DNA of 64,000 nt from Oscillospiraceae bacterium (GTDB lineage Bacteria; Bacillota; Clostridia; Oscillospirales; Ruminococcaceae), in NCBI GenBank assembly GCA_017415165.1, contig JAFQIY010000041.1, positions 186,001 to 250,000 of the forward strand. Reading direction: 5' to 3'. Positions 43,453 to 52,422 of the stretch are shown here, one piece after another (within the stretch, counting starts at the first letter, position 1; each line of letters opens with the position of its first letter). Made by a program: the position numbers and the translations under genes. The notes below the pieces were generated by a model, which did no database searches, had not been told where the DNA came from, and saw only the letters and a list, made by a program, of their open reading frames with translations.

Positions 43453-44028
43453 ATGACCACGATTTATTTTGTACGGCACGCAAAGCCTGATAAAACTATA
43501 CACGATGACCGCACGCGTCCTCTTACTGCGGAGGGGCTTGCTGACTCGGAAAGGGTTACGGAATTGCTGAAGGACAGGGGCATTGACCTGCTTATGTCCA
43601 GTCCGTACAAGCGGAGTATGGACACAATCGGCGGACTTGCTGAGGTGCTTGGAATGGAGATTGTTACGGACTATGATTTCCGTGAGCGTGAGGCTGGCGG
43701 CTGGCACGGTGACAATTTTCTGCAATACATTGAGGCACAATGGGCGGACTTCAACTATCATATTATGGACGGTGAATGTCTTGCTTCAGTGCAGGAGAGA
43801 AATATCCGTGCGCTGAAAAAGGTGCTTGCCAAGCACGAGGGCAAGACGGTTGTTATCGGCACACATGGCACGGCTTTAAGCACGATTATCAATTTTTACA
43901 AGCCTGAATATAATTTTAACAGCTTTATGCGGATACTGAATTTTATGCCGTATGTGGTGAAGATGGAATTTGAGGGTGAAAGGTTTATTGGTATGAGCGA
44001 GGAGCTTATTGTAGAAAAGATTTGGTAA
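43453..44028 (+). CDS. Histidine phosphatase (phosphoglycerate-mutase) family protein
   Basis: The 191-residue protein has the RHG-type catalytic start YFVRHAKPD, a second His in GTHGTALS and conserved Arg in SPYKRSMDT, so it belongs to the histidine phosphatase superfamily. Substrate is uncertain; small members act on sugar phosphates or cofactors. CGGAGG precedes ATG 43453. TTGACC and TATAAT with an 18-base spacer lie upstream (43395-43424). It opens a rightward run ending at trmO. Confidence 0.87.
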   Translation: MTTIYFVRHAKPDKTIHDDRTRPLTAEGLADSERVTELLKDRGIDLLMSSPYKRSMDTIGGLAEVLGMEIVTDYDFREREAGGWHGDNFLQYIEAQWADFNYHIMDGECLASVQERNIRALKKVLAKHEGKTVVIGTHGTALSTIINFYKPEYNFNSFMRILNFMPYVVKMEFEGERFIGMSEELIVEKIW

Positions 44029-44040
44029 GTGAGGGATACA

Positions 44041-44595
44041 ATGGACAGAAACACATTAATTAACACTTTAAACAAAATAGCAATATCAAAAAGCTGTGCA
44101 GGCTTTTATTTCAGCTTTGATAATTACTCTTACAATCTTATTCCGCTGAAAGTCAGCAACAAACTTCTGCTTGCTGCACACGATTATGATTTTCTCATCA
44201 ACGGATATAAAATTGCTCGTCTTAAACACATTGAAAAGGTTGATGACAAAAGTGGGAAATACAACGAAATTCTTGAACTTGAAGGAATTAACAAAGGTAT
44301 CGATGTACCTGAAATAAGCATTGAAAATATGCGGTCGGTATGCAAACATTTTCTTGATAAACAACAATATATTTCACTTGAATTTGAGAGCAAAAACTAC
44401 GAATGGAATTTTGCAATCGGTAAGATTGTAAAGCTTACTGACAAGCACATTTATTTTACACATTTTGACAGTATGGGCAATTGGAAAAAGAAATTGCTGA
44501 AAATAAAATATTCTGATATTTTCATTATTCATTTCTGTGACAGGTACACAGAAACTTTTTCAAAGCACGTTACACCACTTGAAGCAAAGGAGTAA
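44041..44595 (+). CDS. Hypothetical protein, 184 residues
   Basis: A soluble alpha/beta protein from ATG 44041 (GTGAGGG ahead). Segments such as KHIYFTHFDSMGNW suggest a WYL- or Sm-like beta-barrel, but no family motif is decisive. It lies between the phosphatase and the Nudix gene with 12- and four-base gaps, indicating a shared transcript. AT content is somewhat higher than in its neighbours. Confidence 0.62.
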   Translation: MDRNTLINTLNKIAISKSCAGFYFSFDNYSYNLIPLKVSNKLLLAAHDYDFLINGYKIARLKHIEKVDDKSGKYNEILELEGINKGIDVPEISIENMRSVCKHFLDKQQYISLEFESKNYEWNFAIGKIVKLTDKHIYFTHFDSMGNWKKKLLKIKYSDIFIIHFCDRYTETFSKHVTPLEAKE

Positions 44596-44599
44596 TTCT

Positions 44600-45091
44600 A
44601 TGCCTGAAATATGGGATTTATATGATAGCAATAAGCAGAAAACAGGTGAAGTTATTGAACGTGAACGGGTACACGAAATTCCAGAGGGGCTTTATCATCT
44701 TGCGGTTGATATATGGGTCAAGACATCTGACGGGCGGTATCTTATCACACAGAGAAGTGAAAAGAAGCCGAGTTACCCTCTTTACTGGGAATGCACAGGC
44801 GGTGCGGTTGTAAGCGGTGAGGAAAGTATTGATGGTGCTGTTCGTGAACTTGCTGAGGAAACAGGACTTCGTGCTGAAAAGGCTGATTTGAAGCTTGTGA
44901 ACACAGTTGTTTACTCCAATTACATTATGGACGTTTATCTTTACGAGCGTGATGTGGATATGTCGGAAGTGGTTTTGCAGGAGGACGAGGTTTGCGGTGC
45001 AAAGCTTGCAACGGAGGCTGAAATTCTTGCTATGATTGAAAATGATGAGTTTGTGGAGCGTGTATGGAAACGCTTTGCAGAGGTAAAATAA
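44600..45091 (+). CDS. Nudix hydrolase
   Basis: The 163-residue protein has a complete Nudix box GGAVVSGEESIDGAVRELAE followed by ETGL (Gx5Ex7REUxEExGU), which binds Mg and hydrolyses nucleoside-diphosphate derivatives. The N-terminal MPEIWDLYDSNKQKTGEVIE resembles isopentenyl-diphosphate-isomerase-like and general Nudix enzymes such as YfcD. AAAGGAG precedes ATG 44600. Substrate cannot be read from sequence. Confidence 0.9.
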   Translation: MPEIWDLYDSNKQKTGEVIERERVHEIPEGLYHLAVDIWVKTSDGRYLITQRSEKKPSYPLYWECTGGAVVSGEESIDGAVRELAEETGLRAEKADLKLVNTVVYSNYIMDVYLYERDVDMSEVVLQEDEVCGAKLATEAEILAMIENDEFVERVWKRFAEVK

Positions 45092-45110
45092 ACAGGATTG
45101 GAACGATAAA

Positions 45111-47648
45111 ATGAAACGATTGGTAATCGGTATGATAGCCCACGTTGACTCGGGCAAGACGACTCTTTCGGAGGCTATGCTTTACTCGGCGGGGGAAATC
45201 CGCAAGCTTGGCAGGGTTGACCACGGTGACGCGTTTCTTGACACTCATTCGATTGAGCGAAGCCGTGGTATTACTGTTTTTTCAAAGCAGGCTGTTATGC
45301 GGTACGGTGACTGCGACATTACCTTGCTTGACACGCCGGGACACGCTGATTTTTCTGCGGAAACTGAACGTGCTTTGCAGGCACTTGATTATGCGGTGCT
45401 TGTTATCAGCGGCACGGACGGCGTACAGAGTCACACGGAAACGCTGTGGCGATTGCTGACGAGATACAGGATACCTGCGTTTATTTTTGTGAACAAGATG
45501 GATATTTCCTCATATGAGCCGTCTGTGCTTATGGGTGGATTGTGCAATCGGTTGGACAGCGGTTGTATTGACTTTTCGGCAAGCCGTGACCGTGACGCAT
45601 TTTACGAAGAAGCGGCGATGTGTGATGAAAGGCTTATGGAGGAGTTTCTTGAAAGCGGTGAGATTTCTCCCGAAAGCTTACGCAGGGCGATTGATGAACG
45701 AAAGATATTCCCCTGCTTTTTCGGTTCGGCACTGAAAATGAGCGGCATTGAGGAATTTCTCAAAGGCTTGGATTTTTACGCTGTACAGAAAGAATATCCT
45801 GCTGAATTTGGTGCAAGGGTGTTCAAGATTACCGAGGAACAGAATGTGCGTCTTACTCATATAAAGATTACGGGCGGAAGTCTGAAGGTACGCTCGGTTA
45901 TCGGCGAGGAAAAGATAAATCAGATACGAATTTACTCGGGCACGAAATTTCAAGCTGTTGACGAGGTATTTGCAGGTGCGGTATGTGCGATTACGGGACT
46001 TGCTCACAGCTATTCGGGACAGGGTCTGGGTGCGGAAAGCAATGCTGACACTCCCCTGCTTGAGCCTGTGCTGACCTACAAGTTAATTCTTCCGCCGAAA
46101 ACGGATTTGCACACGGCGCTCACGCAGATGCGCAAGCTTGAAGAAGAAGACCCGCAGCTTCACGTTGTATGGAATGAGCAGGCTCAGAAAATTCACGTTC
46201 AGCTTATGGGGGAAATTCAGCTGGAAATTCTGAAAACGGTTATTGCTGAGCGTTTCGGATATGAAGCGGAATTCGGCACGGGAAGCATTGTTTACAAGGA
46301 AACTATTTCCGACACGGTTGAAGGTGTGGGGCACTATGAGCCTTTGCGCCATTATGCGGAGGTGCACCTTTTACTTGAACCTGCTGAAAGGGGCAGCGGC
46401 TTGCATTTTGCAAGTGATTGTCACGTTGATGACCTTGACCGCAACTGGCAGAGGTTAATTCTTACGCATCTTGAAGAAAAAACACACGTTGGCGTGCTGA
46501 CGGGCTCGCCTATTACGGATATGAAAATCACGCTTATTGCAGGACGTGCACACCTTAAACACACGGAGGGCGGCGACTTCCGTCAGGCGACTTACCGTGC
46601 TGTACGTCAGGGGTTACGCTCGGCAAAAAGCGTGCTTTTAGAGCCTTGGTACAACTTCACGCTGGAAGTTCCGTCAGAGTCGGTTGGACGTGCTTTGTCC
46701 GATATGCAGAGGTTATCTGCGGAATTTGAGCCGCCCGAAACGCTGGGCGAAACGGCTGTAATAACCGGAAGTGCACCCGTTTCGGAGATGCAGAATTACC
46801 GAAGCGAGGTTATAAGCTACACCCACGGCAAGGGACGCATAAGCCTTATTCTGAAAGGGTATTTCCCTTGTCACAATGCTGAAAAGGTTGTTGAAGAAAT
46901 CGGATACGACTGCGATGGTGACCTTGAAAACACGGCGGACAGCGTGTTCTGCTCGCACGGTGCGGGATTTGTTGTAAAGTGGGACGAAGTACCGTCACAC
47001 GCTCACATAAGCGGACGGAAGGAGCGTACCGAAAGTGCTGACGAGGAAATTACTGTTCAGCAGGTAAGCAGTTACCGTGCGAGAATTGCCGAGGACAAGG
47101 AGCTTATGGAAATTTTCGAGCGTACCTACGGCAAGATAAAACGTGATGAGCGGCACGCTATGCACACGGAAAAGCATATTCCCCAAGCAAAGCCGCACAA
47201 GGCTAAGCCTTTGCCGACGGGTCCCGAATATCTGCTTGTTGACGGGTACAATATTATTTTTGCGTGGGAGGACTTGAACAAGCTGGCAAAGGAAAACCTT
47301 GACCTTGCGAGAACCACGCTGATAAACCGTTTGTGCAACTATCAGGGCTTCAAACAGAATAATGTTATCGTTGTTTTTGATGCGTACAGGGTTTCGGGGC
47401 ATCATCGTGAGGTTGAACAGCATCACAACGTAAGCGTTGTTTACACGAAGGAGTCGGAGACGGCTGACTCTTACATTGAAAAGGTTACGCACGAACTCAG
47501 CAAGTCCCATCGTGTTCGTGTTGCCACTTCTGACGGCACGGAGCAGATTATCATTCTCGGCAATGGTGCGTTCCGTGTTTCGGCGGCAGAATTTGAGGAC
47601 GAAGTCAAGCGTGTTGAGGCGGCTATAAGGGAGATTATAAGCCAATGA
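45111..47648 (+). CDS. Tet(M)-like translational GTPase fused to a YacP/Rae1-type NYN domain
   Basis: The 845-residue protein has an EF-G/Tet(M)-type GTPase (AHVDSGKTT, DTPGH, NKMD) and the domain II-V set of ribosomal protection proteins over residues 1-660. After a basic linker (about 665-703) comes an NYN nuclease domain of the YacP family at 704-845: VDGYN (D711), VVFDAY (D757), TADSYI (D786) and ATSDGTEQ (D808), the acidic set expected for catalysis. YacP/Rae1 in Bacillus cleaves mRNA in the ribosomal A site. Fusion to an A-site GTPase suggests one ribosome-targeted RNase machine. Tetracycline resistance is possible but not shown; true Tet(M) is about 640 residues and lacks NYN. Confidence 0.9.
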   Translation: MKRLVIGMIAHVDSGKTTLSEAMLYSAGEIRKLGRVDHGDAFLDTHSIERSRGITVFSKQAVMRYGDCDITLLDTPGHADFSAETERALQALDYAVLVISGTDGVQSHTETLWRLLTRYRIPAFIFVNKMDISSYEPSVLMGGLCNRLDSGCIDFSASRDRDAFYEEAAMCDERLMEEFLESGEISPESLRRAIDERKIFPCFFGSALKMSGIEEFLKGLDFYAVQKEYPAEFGARVFKITEEQNVRLTHIKITGGSLKVRSVIGEEKINQIRIYSGTKFQAVDEVFAGAVCAITGLAHSYSGQGLGAESNADTPLLEPVLTYKLILPPKTDLHTALTQMRKLEEEDPQLHVVWNEQAQKIHVQLMGEIQLEILKTVIAERFGYEAEFGTGSIVYKETISDTVEGVGHYEPLRHYAEVHLLLEPAERGSGLHFASDCHVDDLDRNWQRLILTHLEEKTHVGVLTGSPITDMKITLIAGRAHLKHTEGGDFRQATYRAVRQGLRSAKSVLLEPWYNFTLEVPSESVGRALSDMQRLSAEFEPPETLGETAVITGSAPVSEMQNYRSEVISYTHGKGRISLILKGYFPCHNAEKVVEEIGYDCDGDLENTADSVFCSHGAGFVVKWDEVPSHAHISGRKERTESADEEITVQQVSSYRARIAEDKELMEIFERTYGKIKRDERHAMHTEKHIPQAKPHKAKPLPTGPEYLLVDGYNIIFAWEDLNKLAKENLDLARTTLINRLCNYQGFKQNNVIVVFDAYRVSGHHREVEQHHNVSVVYTKESETADSYIEKVTHELSKSHRVRVATSDGTEQIIILGNGAFRVSAAEFEDEVKRVEAAIREIISQ

Positions 47649-48322
47649 GAGAGATGAAAACTATTGCACACATAAGAAGTCCGTTTACGGAGAAATTCGG
47701 TATCCCACGTCAGAGCGGATTGACGTCGCTTTGCTCGGAGATTGTTTTTGAGCCTGAGTATCGGGTTGTTGAGGCTTTCCGTGGGCTGGAGGGTTACTCT
47801 CACTTATGGATTTTATGGGAATTTTCTGAGGCTGTGCAGGATGGCTGGTCTCCGACAGTACGTCCTCCCCGTCTTGGGGGCAACACTCGTATGGGTGTTT
47901 TTGCCACACGCTCACCTTATCGTCCCAATCCCATTGGTATGTCCTCGGTCAAGCTGGAGAGGATTGATTTGCACACGGCGGAAGGTCCCGTGCTGTATGT
48001 AAGCGGTGCGGATATTCTTGATGGCACGCCGATTTACGACATCAAGCCGTATCTTGCTTACACAGACTCTCACCCTGAGGCGACGGGCGGTTTTGCATTA
48101 CAGCAGAAAGAGGGCGTGCTGAAGGTGGACTTCCCTGCAGAGTTGCTGGGACAAGTTCCTGCTAAGCTTCGGCAGGGACTGATTGAGATTTTGGCACAAG
48201 ACCCTCGTCCGCAGTATCAGAACTCCCCTGAGCGTATTTATATGATGGCTTTCGGGGGATTTGATGTGCAGTTTCGGGTTGAGGGAGATTTGCTGACGGT
48301 TTGCGGAATTATAAAAAAATAA
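47645..48322 (+). CDS. trmO: tRNA m6t6A37 methyltransferase TrmO
   Basis: The 225-residue protein matches TrmO/TsaA (VirR-like fold): PFTEKFGIPRQSGL, GLEGYSHLWILWEF and the RPPRLGGN...GVFATRSPYRPNPIGMSSVKL signature. It methylates the N6 of t6A37 in tRNA-Thr(GGU), tuning decoding; a tRNA-Thr(GGT) gene occurs at 55840. The ATG overlaps the stop of the GTPase-NYN gene by four bases (ATGA), so the two are translationally coupled and both concern decoding. Confidence 0.93.
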   Translation: MREMKTIAHIRSPFTEKFGIPRQSGLTSLCSEIVFEPEYRVVEAFRGLEGYSHLWILWEFSEAVQDGWSPTVRPPRLGGNTRMGVFATRSPYRPNPIGMSSVKLERIDLHTAEGPVLYVSGADILDGTPIYDIKPYLAYTDSHPEATGGFALQQKEGVLKVDFPAELLGQVPAKLRQGLIEILAQDPRPQYQNSPERIYMMAFGGFDVQFRVEGDLLTVCGIIKK

Positions 48323-48349
48323 GGGTATCCAAGTCGGATACCCTTTTGC
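48321..48349. terminator. Bidirectional terminator between trmO and pduL
   Basis: AAGGGTATCC and GGATACCCTT around AAGTC, with T-runs on both strands, at a convergent gene end. Confidence 0.85.
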
Positions 48350-48362
48350 TATGTAAATCAAA

Positions 48363-48941
48363 TTACATTCTGAAGATTTCGCCTTCGAGAGTTGGTGTAG
48401 CGGAGATAGCGTTTGCTTCGTCTGTATCAATGTGCATTGCACGAGCGAAGGATGGGGATACACGACATACTACGTCGCCGAGGATTGCCTTTCTTCCGTC
48501 TGTATCAACCTTTACATATACAACTTCCTTATCCTGAACGCCGAGTTCTTCTGCGTCAGCAGGTGTAAGGTGGATGTGTCTCTTAGCTACGATAACGCCT
48601 TCGCTGATTTCAACTTCGCCGCAAGGACCAACAAGCTTACAGCCTGCAGAACCTGCTACGTCGCCGCTTTCACGGATTGGTGCGGAAAGACCGATGGAAC
48701 GAGCGTCTGTTGCGGAAAGCTCAACCTGTGTTGCAGGACGAACAGGTCCGAGAATAGAAACGCCAGGGAGGGACTTCTTAGGACCAACAACTTCTACTCT
48801 TTCTTCGCAAGCATACTGACCGGGCTGGGAAAGGTCCTTCTTCTTTGTGAGAACAGCGTCCTTACCGAAGAGGATTTCGAGGTCAGCCTGTGAAACGTGA
48901 ACGTGACGTGCGGAAGTTTCAACGATGAATGTTTTTGACAT
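48363..48941 (-). CDS. pduL: PduL-type phosphate propanoyl/acetyltransferase
   Basis: The 192-residue protein is a PduL phosphotransacylase: both zinc-site motifs are visible, SARHVHVS (10-17) and KRHIHLTPADAEELGV near 120-135, with the central GPVRPATQVELSATDAR block. It interconverts acyl-CoA and acyl phosphate. There is no microcompartment targeting peptide at the N-terminus and no shell gene nearby, so this is a free PduL that can replace Pta in acetate formation from acetyl-CoA made by PFL. Single gene. Confidence 0.93.
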   Translation of the reverse strand: MSKTFIVETSARHVHVSQADLEILFGKDAVLTKKKDLSQPGQYACEERVEVVGPKKSLPGVSILGPVRPATQVELSATDARSIGLSAPIRESGDVAGSAGCKLVGPCGEVEISEGVIVAKRHIHLTPADAEELGVQDKEVVYVKVDTDGRKAILGDVVCRVSPSFARAMHIDTDEANAISATPTLEGEIFRM

Positions 48942-49045
48942 AGTTATTACCTACCTTAAAAATATAATATTTGACATATTATAGTATACTACTTTCGGGG
49001 GAAAAGGTCAAGGGCTGAATTGGAATTTATTTTGAGTGGGTAATT

Positions 49046-49338
49046 TCACTCATTTTCTGTACCTCCATTAAGTGATATTTTTAAGATATTAATTGTTAAA
49101 GTATCATCTTTTAAACCGAAAGACACTTCACCTTTTTCATATTCATAAATCAAAAGCAATGTACCTTGAATAGATGGTGTGCCAAGAATACTTACTATTT
49201 TATCGTAGTTATCATCGAAAGATAAATTATACAATTTTATATCATTTTTTTCAATGAATTCGATGGAAATGACATAGAAATAACGTTGTTATCATTATCA
49301 AAATCTTCAAACTAATTTTTAATATCTTTTACTGTCAT
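49046..49338 (-). pseudogene. Decayed relative of the upstream lipoprotein's C-terminal part
   Basis: ATG 49338 lies two bases after the lipoprotein stop with GGAGG at proper distance, but the frame (MTVKDIKN) meets TAG after eight codons, continues as FEDFDNDNNVISMSFPS, stops again and then needs a frameshift to enter KLYNLSFDDNYDKIVSILGTP. That last part resembles EEIVDILGEPNTI of the neighbouring lipoprotein. It is therefore a pseudogene or remnant of a duplicated domain. The 62-codon frame at 49046-49234 has only a TTG start without binding site. Confidence 0.65.
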
Positions 49339-49339
49339 T

Positions 49340-50011
49340 TTATTTTACCTCCGTATCGTAAATTATGAAAAAGAGATCAATTTCACCATTATTCTCATCA
49401 TCAAATGATATGATAATACGTTCATTTTCAGAAAATGCATATTGATAAATCGTTCCGTCTTCAGAATTAATTGTATTCGGTTCTCCCAAAATATCAACAA
49501 TTTCTTCTTGGGAACTTTGATTTGTAATCCCCATTATATTGAACTGCGGTAACCCTCGGATATTATCCATAAAAAATGCCACTAACGTACTGTTTTCAAT
49601 TTCATTTTCAGTCAAATTTCCATTAAAACTGATTTGTGCAATGTATTTATCGCCAATATATAAATTAACAGTAGTATAATCATAATCAGAAACATATCCT
49701 AAATATTCTGTCATAAATGATGTACCTAATTCCGATAAGGTGCATGGAAGAGTAAAAGTATTATTTTCAATTGATATATTTGATAATAATTCTTCCATTG
49801 TCCAATCTGTAATTTCAAATTTAATAGGGTTGTAAGAGTTTTCAGTTTCTGTCGTCTCAAACGTTTGAGTTTCAGCCTTAACATTCGCTGTCGTTTCACT
49901 AACCACCGCCTCACTCAACGGTGCGGTTTGTTCTGTATTGCCATTCTGACAAGCCGACAGCGACAGGGTTACTGCGATTGCGGCAAAAATGCTTAAAATT
50001 CTGTTTTTCAT
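49340..50011 (-). CDS. Lipoprotein of unknown function
   Basis: The 223-residue protein has a lipoprotein signal peptide with lipobox LSACQ (C21), followed by a Thr/Glu-rich linker (22-60). Its C-terminal part (about 165-220) reads as a small repeat (GITNQSSQEEIVDILGEPN... IISFDDENNGEIDLFF) of a type found in Firmicute surface lipoproteins. It would be anchored to the outer face of the membrane. AGGAGG precedes ATG 50011. A decayed copy of its C-terminus follows directly. Confidence 0.82.
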   Translation of the reverse strand: MKNRILSIFAAIAVTLSLSACQNGNTEQTAPLSEAVVSETTANVKAETQTFETTETENSYNPIKFEITDWTMEELLSNISIENNTFTLPCTLSELGTSFMTEYLGYVSDYDYTTVNLYIGDKYIAQISFNGNLTENEIENSTLVAFFMDNIRGLPQFNIMGITNQSSQEEIVDILGEPNTINSEDGTIYQYAFSENERIIISFDDENNGEIDLFFIIYDTEVK

Positions 50012-50139
50012 TTTGTTCCTCCTTGATGTGAAAATTTTCTACATAAATATTATCACATTACCGCAATAAAATCAATACTTTTTTGAATTTGCGTCTGTTC
50101 GTGCCTAAAATGCCTAAAATAAAAATTAACAAAAAAGTA

Positions 50140-50168
50140 TTGGCAAATCTTTTTCATTGTGCTATACT
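50140..50168 (+). promoter_or_regulatory. fhs promoter
   Basis: TTGGCA (50140-50145), 17 bases, TATACT (50163-50168). Confidence 0.6.
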
Positions 50169-50203
50169 TATATTACGAATTTATTTGCAAGGGGGAACCT
50201 ACA

Positions 50204-51874
50204 ATGCTGACAGACATCGAAATTGCTCAGCAGGCGAAGATGCTGAAAATCGGCAGAATCGCTGAAAATCTCGGTATTTCCGAGGACGACATTGAGCCTT
50301 ATGGTCACTACAAGGCTAAGCTTTCCGAGGAGCTTTTCTCCAAAACTTCCAGCAATCCCGACGGAAAGTTAATTCTCGTTACTGCTATCAACCCTACTCC
50401 TGCAGGCGAGGGCAAGACTACTATTTCCGTTGGTCTTGCTGAATCTATGGCTAAAATCGGCAAGAATGCTGTACTTGCTCTCCGTGAGCCTTCTCTTGGT
50501 CCTGTGTTTGGTATCAAGGGCGGTGCGGCTGGCGGCGGTTACGCTCAGGTTGTTCCTATGGAGGACATCAACCTGCACTTCACTGGCGATATGCACGCTA
50601 TCACAGCTGCAAACAACCTTCTCTGCGCACTTCTTGACAACCATATGCAGCAGGGCAACGCTCTCGGCATTGACCAGCGCCGCATTATGATTGACCGTTG
50701 TCTTGATATGAATGACCGTGCGCTCAGAAACATTGTTGTTGGTATGGGCGGCAAGGTTAACGGTGTTCCTCGTCAGGACAGCTTCCGTATCACAGTTGCT
50801 TCCGAGGTTATGGCTATTCTTTGTCTTGCTTCTGACCTGACTGACCTGAAGGAACGTCTTGGACGTATTCTTGTTGCGTACACCTATGACAATCAGCCTG
50901 TTTATGCTCGTGACCTTGGTGCTCACGGTGCTATGACAGCGCTCCTCAAGGACGCGCTCAAGCCTAACCTTGTTCAGACTCTTGAAAACACACCTGCTAT
51001 TATGCACGGCGGTCCATTCGCTAACATTGCTCACGGCTGTAACTCTGTACGTGCTACAAAGCTTGCTCTCAAGCTTGGCGATTACTGCATTACAGAGGCT
51101 GGCTTCGGTGCTGACCTTGGTGCTGAAAAATTCTTTGATATCAAGTGCCGTTTTGCAGGTCTGAAACCGTCCTGTACAGTTCTTGTTGCAACAATCCGTG
51201 CGCTGAAATACAATGGCGGTGTACCAAAGGCTGAGCTTACAACTGAAAATGTTGAGGCACTGAAAAAGGGTATCGTAAACCTTAAAACTCACATTGAAAA
51301 CATCCGCAAGTTCGGTGTTCCTGTTGTGGTTGCAATCAACCGTTTCCACACTGACAGCGAGGCTGAAATTGCTTACATCAAGGAATTCTGCGCTGAAATG
51401 GGCGTTGAGGTTTCACTTGCTGAAATCTTCGCTAAGGGCGGCGAAGGCGGTACTGACCTTGCTCAGAAGGTTTGCGATGTTATTGCAAAGGGCGAGGCTG
51501 ATTTCAAGCCGCTTTACGATGAAAAGCTGCCTATCAAGGAAAAGCTTACAACGATTGCAAAGGAAATTTACCGTGCAGACGGTGTAAACTTCACTGCACA
51601 GGCTGAAAAGGCAATCAAGGAAATTGAGGCTCTCGGCTTCGAAGAAATTCCTGTTTGTGTCGCAAAGACACAGTATTCCCTTTCCGATGACGCTACAAAA
51701 CTCGGCAAGCCTGAGAACTTCGTGATTACCGTTCGTGACGTCAAGCTTTCCGCTGGTGCAGGCTTTGTTGTTGCTCTCACAGGCGACATTATGGTAATGC
51801 CCGGACTTCCTAAGGCTCCTGCCGCACTCAAGATTGACTGCGACAACAATGGTAATATTTCGGGACTTTTCTAA
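50204..51874 (+). CDS. fhs: Formate-tetrahydrofolate ligase
   Basis: The 556-residue protein is Fhs: P-loop [37 protein letters not shown] and [11 protein letters not shown] are diagnostic. It joins formate to THF with ATP, giving 10-formyl-THF for purine, serine and methionine synthesis, and so can use the formate made by PFL. AGGGGG precedes ATG 50204. It is monocistronic with its own terminator. Codon use is strongly biased, consistent with high expression. Confidence 0.97.
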   Translation: MLTDIEIAQQAKMLKIGRIAENLGISEDDIEPYGHYKAKLSEELFSKTSSNPDGKLILVTAINPTPAGEGKTTISVGLAESMAKIGKNAVLALREPSLGPVFGIKGGAAGGGYAQVVPMEDINLHFTGDMHAITAANNLLCALLDNHMQQGNALGIDQRRIMIDRCLDMNDRALRNIVVGMGGKVNGVPRQDSFRITVASEVMAILCLASDLTDLKERLGRILVAYTYDNQPVYARDLGAHGAMTALLKDALKPNLVQTLENTPAIMHGGPFANIAHGCNSVRATKLALKLGDYCITEAGFGADLGAEKFFDIKCRFAGLKPSCTVLVATIRALKYNGGVPKAELTTENVEALKKGIVNLKTHIENIRKFGVPVVVAINRFHTDSEAEIAYIKEFCAEMGVEVSLAEIFAKGGEGGTDLAQKVCDVIAKGEADFKPLYDEKLPIKEKLTTIAKEIYRADGVNFTAQAEKAIKEIEALGFEEIPVCVAKTQYSLSDDATKLGKPENFVITVRDVKLSAGAGFVVALTGDIMVMPGLPKAPAALKIDCDNNGNISGLF

Positions 51875-51886
51875 GAGATATGAATT

Positions 51887-51919
51887 CAGGGTACTCCGAT
51901 TGGAGTACCCTGTTTTTAT
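51887..51919 (+). terminator. fhs terminator
   Basis: CAGGGTACTCC and GGAGTACCCTG form a perfect stem followed by TTTTT. Confidence 0.9.
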
Positions 51920-51995
51920 TGATATCTGAAACTTACAACCTGCACCATTCCAGACGCATTTTCATTTTCTTCAAAACTTACAGCCTGCTTGTCAA

Positions 51996-52028
51996 TAAAA
52001 AACGGAACTCACCCAAAGGCAAGTTCCG
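51996..52028 (-). terminator. Terminator of the zinc-ribbon gene
   Basis: CGGAACT and AGTTCCG pair around a 12-base loop; TTTTTT follows on the reverse strand. Confidence 0.7.
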
Positions 52029-52038
52029 CAAAAATCAA

Positions 52039-52317
52039 TTAGTTTTCTTCCTTCATCTTAGCGAAGCAGTCGCTGCAGTATACAGGACGGTCTTCTCTTG
52101 GTCTGAATGGAACCTTAGCTGTGCCGCCGCAGGAAGCACATGTTGCTTCGAACATTTCTCTTTCAGCCTTAACGCTGTTCTTTCTTGCATCACGGCAAGC
52201 CTTACATCTCTGTGGCTCGTTTACAAAGCCCTTTTCTGCATAAAACTCCTGTTCGCCTGCTGTAAAGGTAAACTCGTTGCCACATTCTTTGCATACTAAT
52301 GTCTTGTCTTCGTACAT
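52039..52317 (-). CDS. Zinc-ribbon domain protein
   Basis: The 92-residue protein has two treble-clef-type zinc sites: CKECGNEFTF...RCKACR in the first half and CASCGGTAKVPFRP...YCSDC in the second. This is a known family of small CxxCx(n)CxxC proteins (with the PFRPREDRPVYC block also found in C-terminal cold-shock-like proteins) whose role is unclear, possibly RNA- or ribosome-linked. Start ATG 52317 is behind GTGAGGG; an in-frame GTG lies within that site. Confidence 0.82.
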   Translation of the reverse strand: MYEDKTLVCKECGNEFTFTAGEQEFYAEKGFVNEPQRCKACRDARKNSVKAEREMFEATCASCGGTAKVPFRPREDRPVYCSDCFAKMKEEN

Positions 52318-52347
52318 TTTGATTTCCCTCACTTAAATTATTTTTTA

Positions 52348-52417
52348 GACCTGAGGACGGACTCACACCGACACCTTTGCCTTTACAAACAACGCTCTGG
52401 AGTTAAGCTACTTGGCC
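52348..52417 (-). other. tRNA-like remnant (possible tRNA-Tyr pseudogene)
   Basis: The 70-base gap element reads on the reverse strand as a degenerate tRNA: GGCC/GGTC ends, D-arm-like AGCTTAACTCCAGAGC, an anticodon-arm-like TTGTT-TGTAAA-GGCAA containing GTA, and a T-arm-like GTCGG-TGTGAGT-CCGTC. The acceptor and anticodon stems have mismatches, the anticodon loop is short and there is no CCA. It is thus unlikely to be a working tRNA. Confidence 0.3.
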
Positions 52418-52422
52418 ATATA

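Noticed and set aside
45111-47030. Calling the GTPase part tet(M), tet(O) or tet(W)
   Set aside because: Sequence blocks are family-like but diverged, and the NYN fusion is not found in known tetracycline resistance genes; resistance cannot be claimed.
48363-48941. Microcompartment-associated PduL
   Set aside because: No encapsulation peptide at the N-terminus and no shell protein gene in the window.
50369-51349. 326-codon reverse frame opposite fhs
   Set aside because: Same effect as at adhE; the forward frame is an unmistakable formate-tetrahydrofolate ligase.
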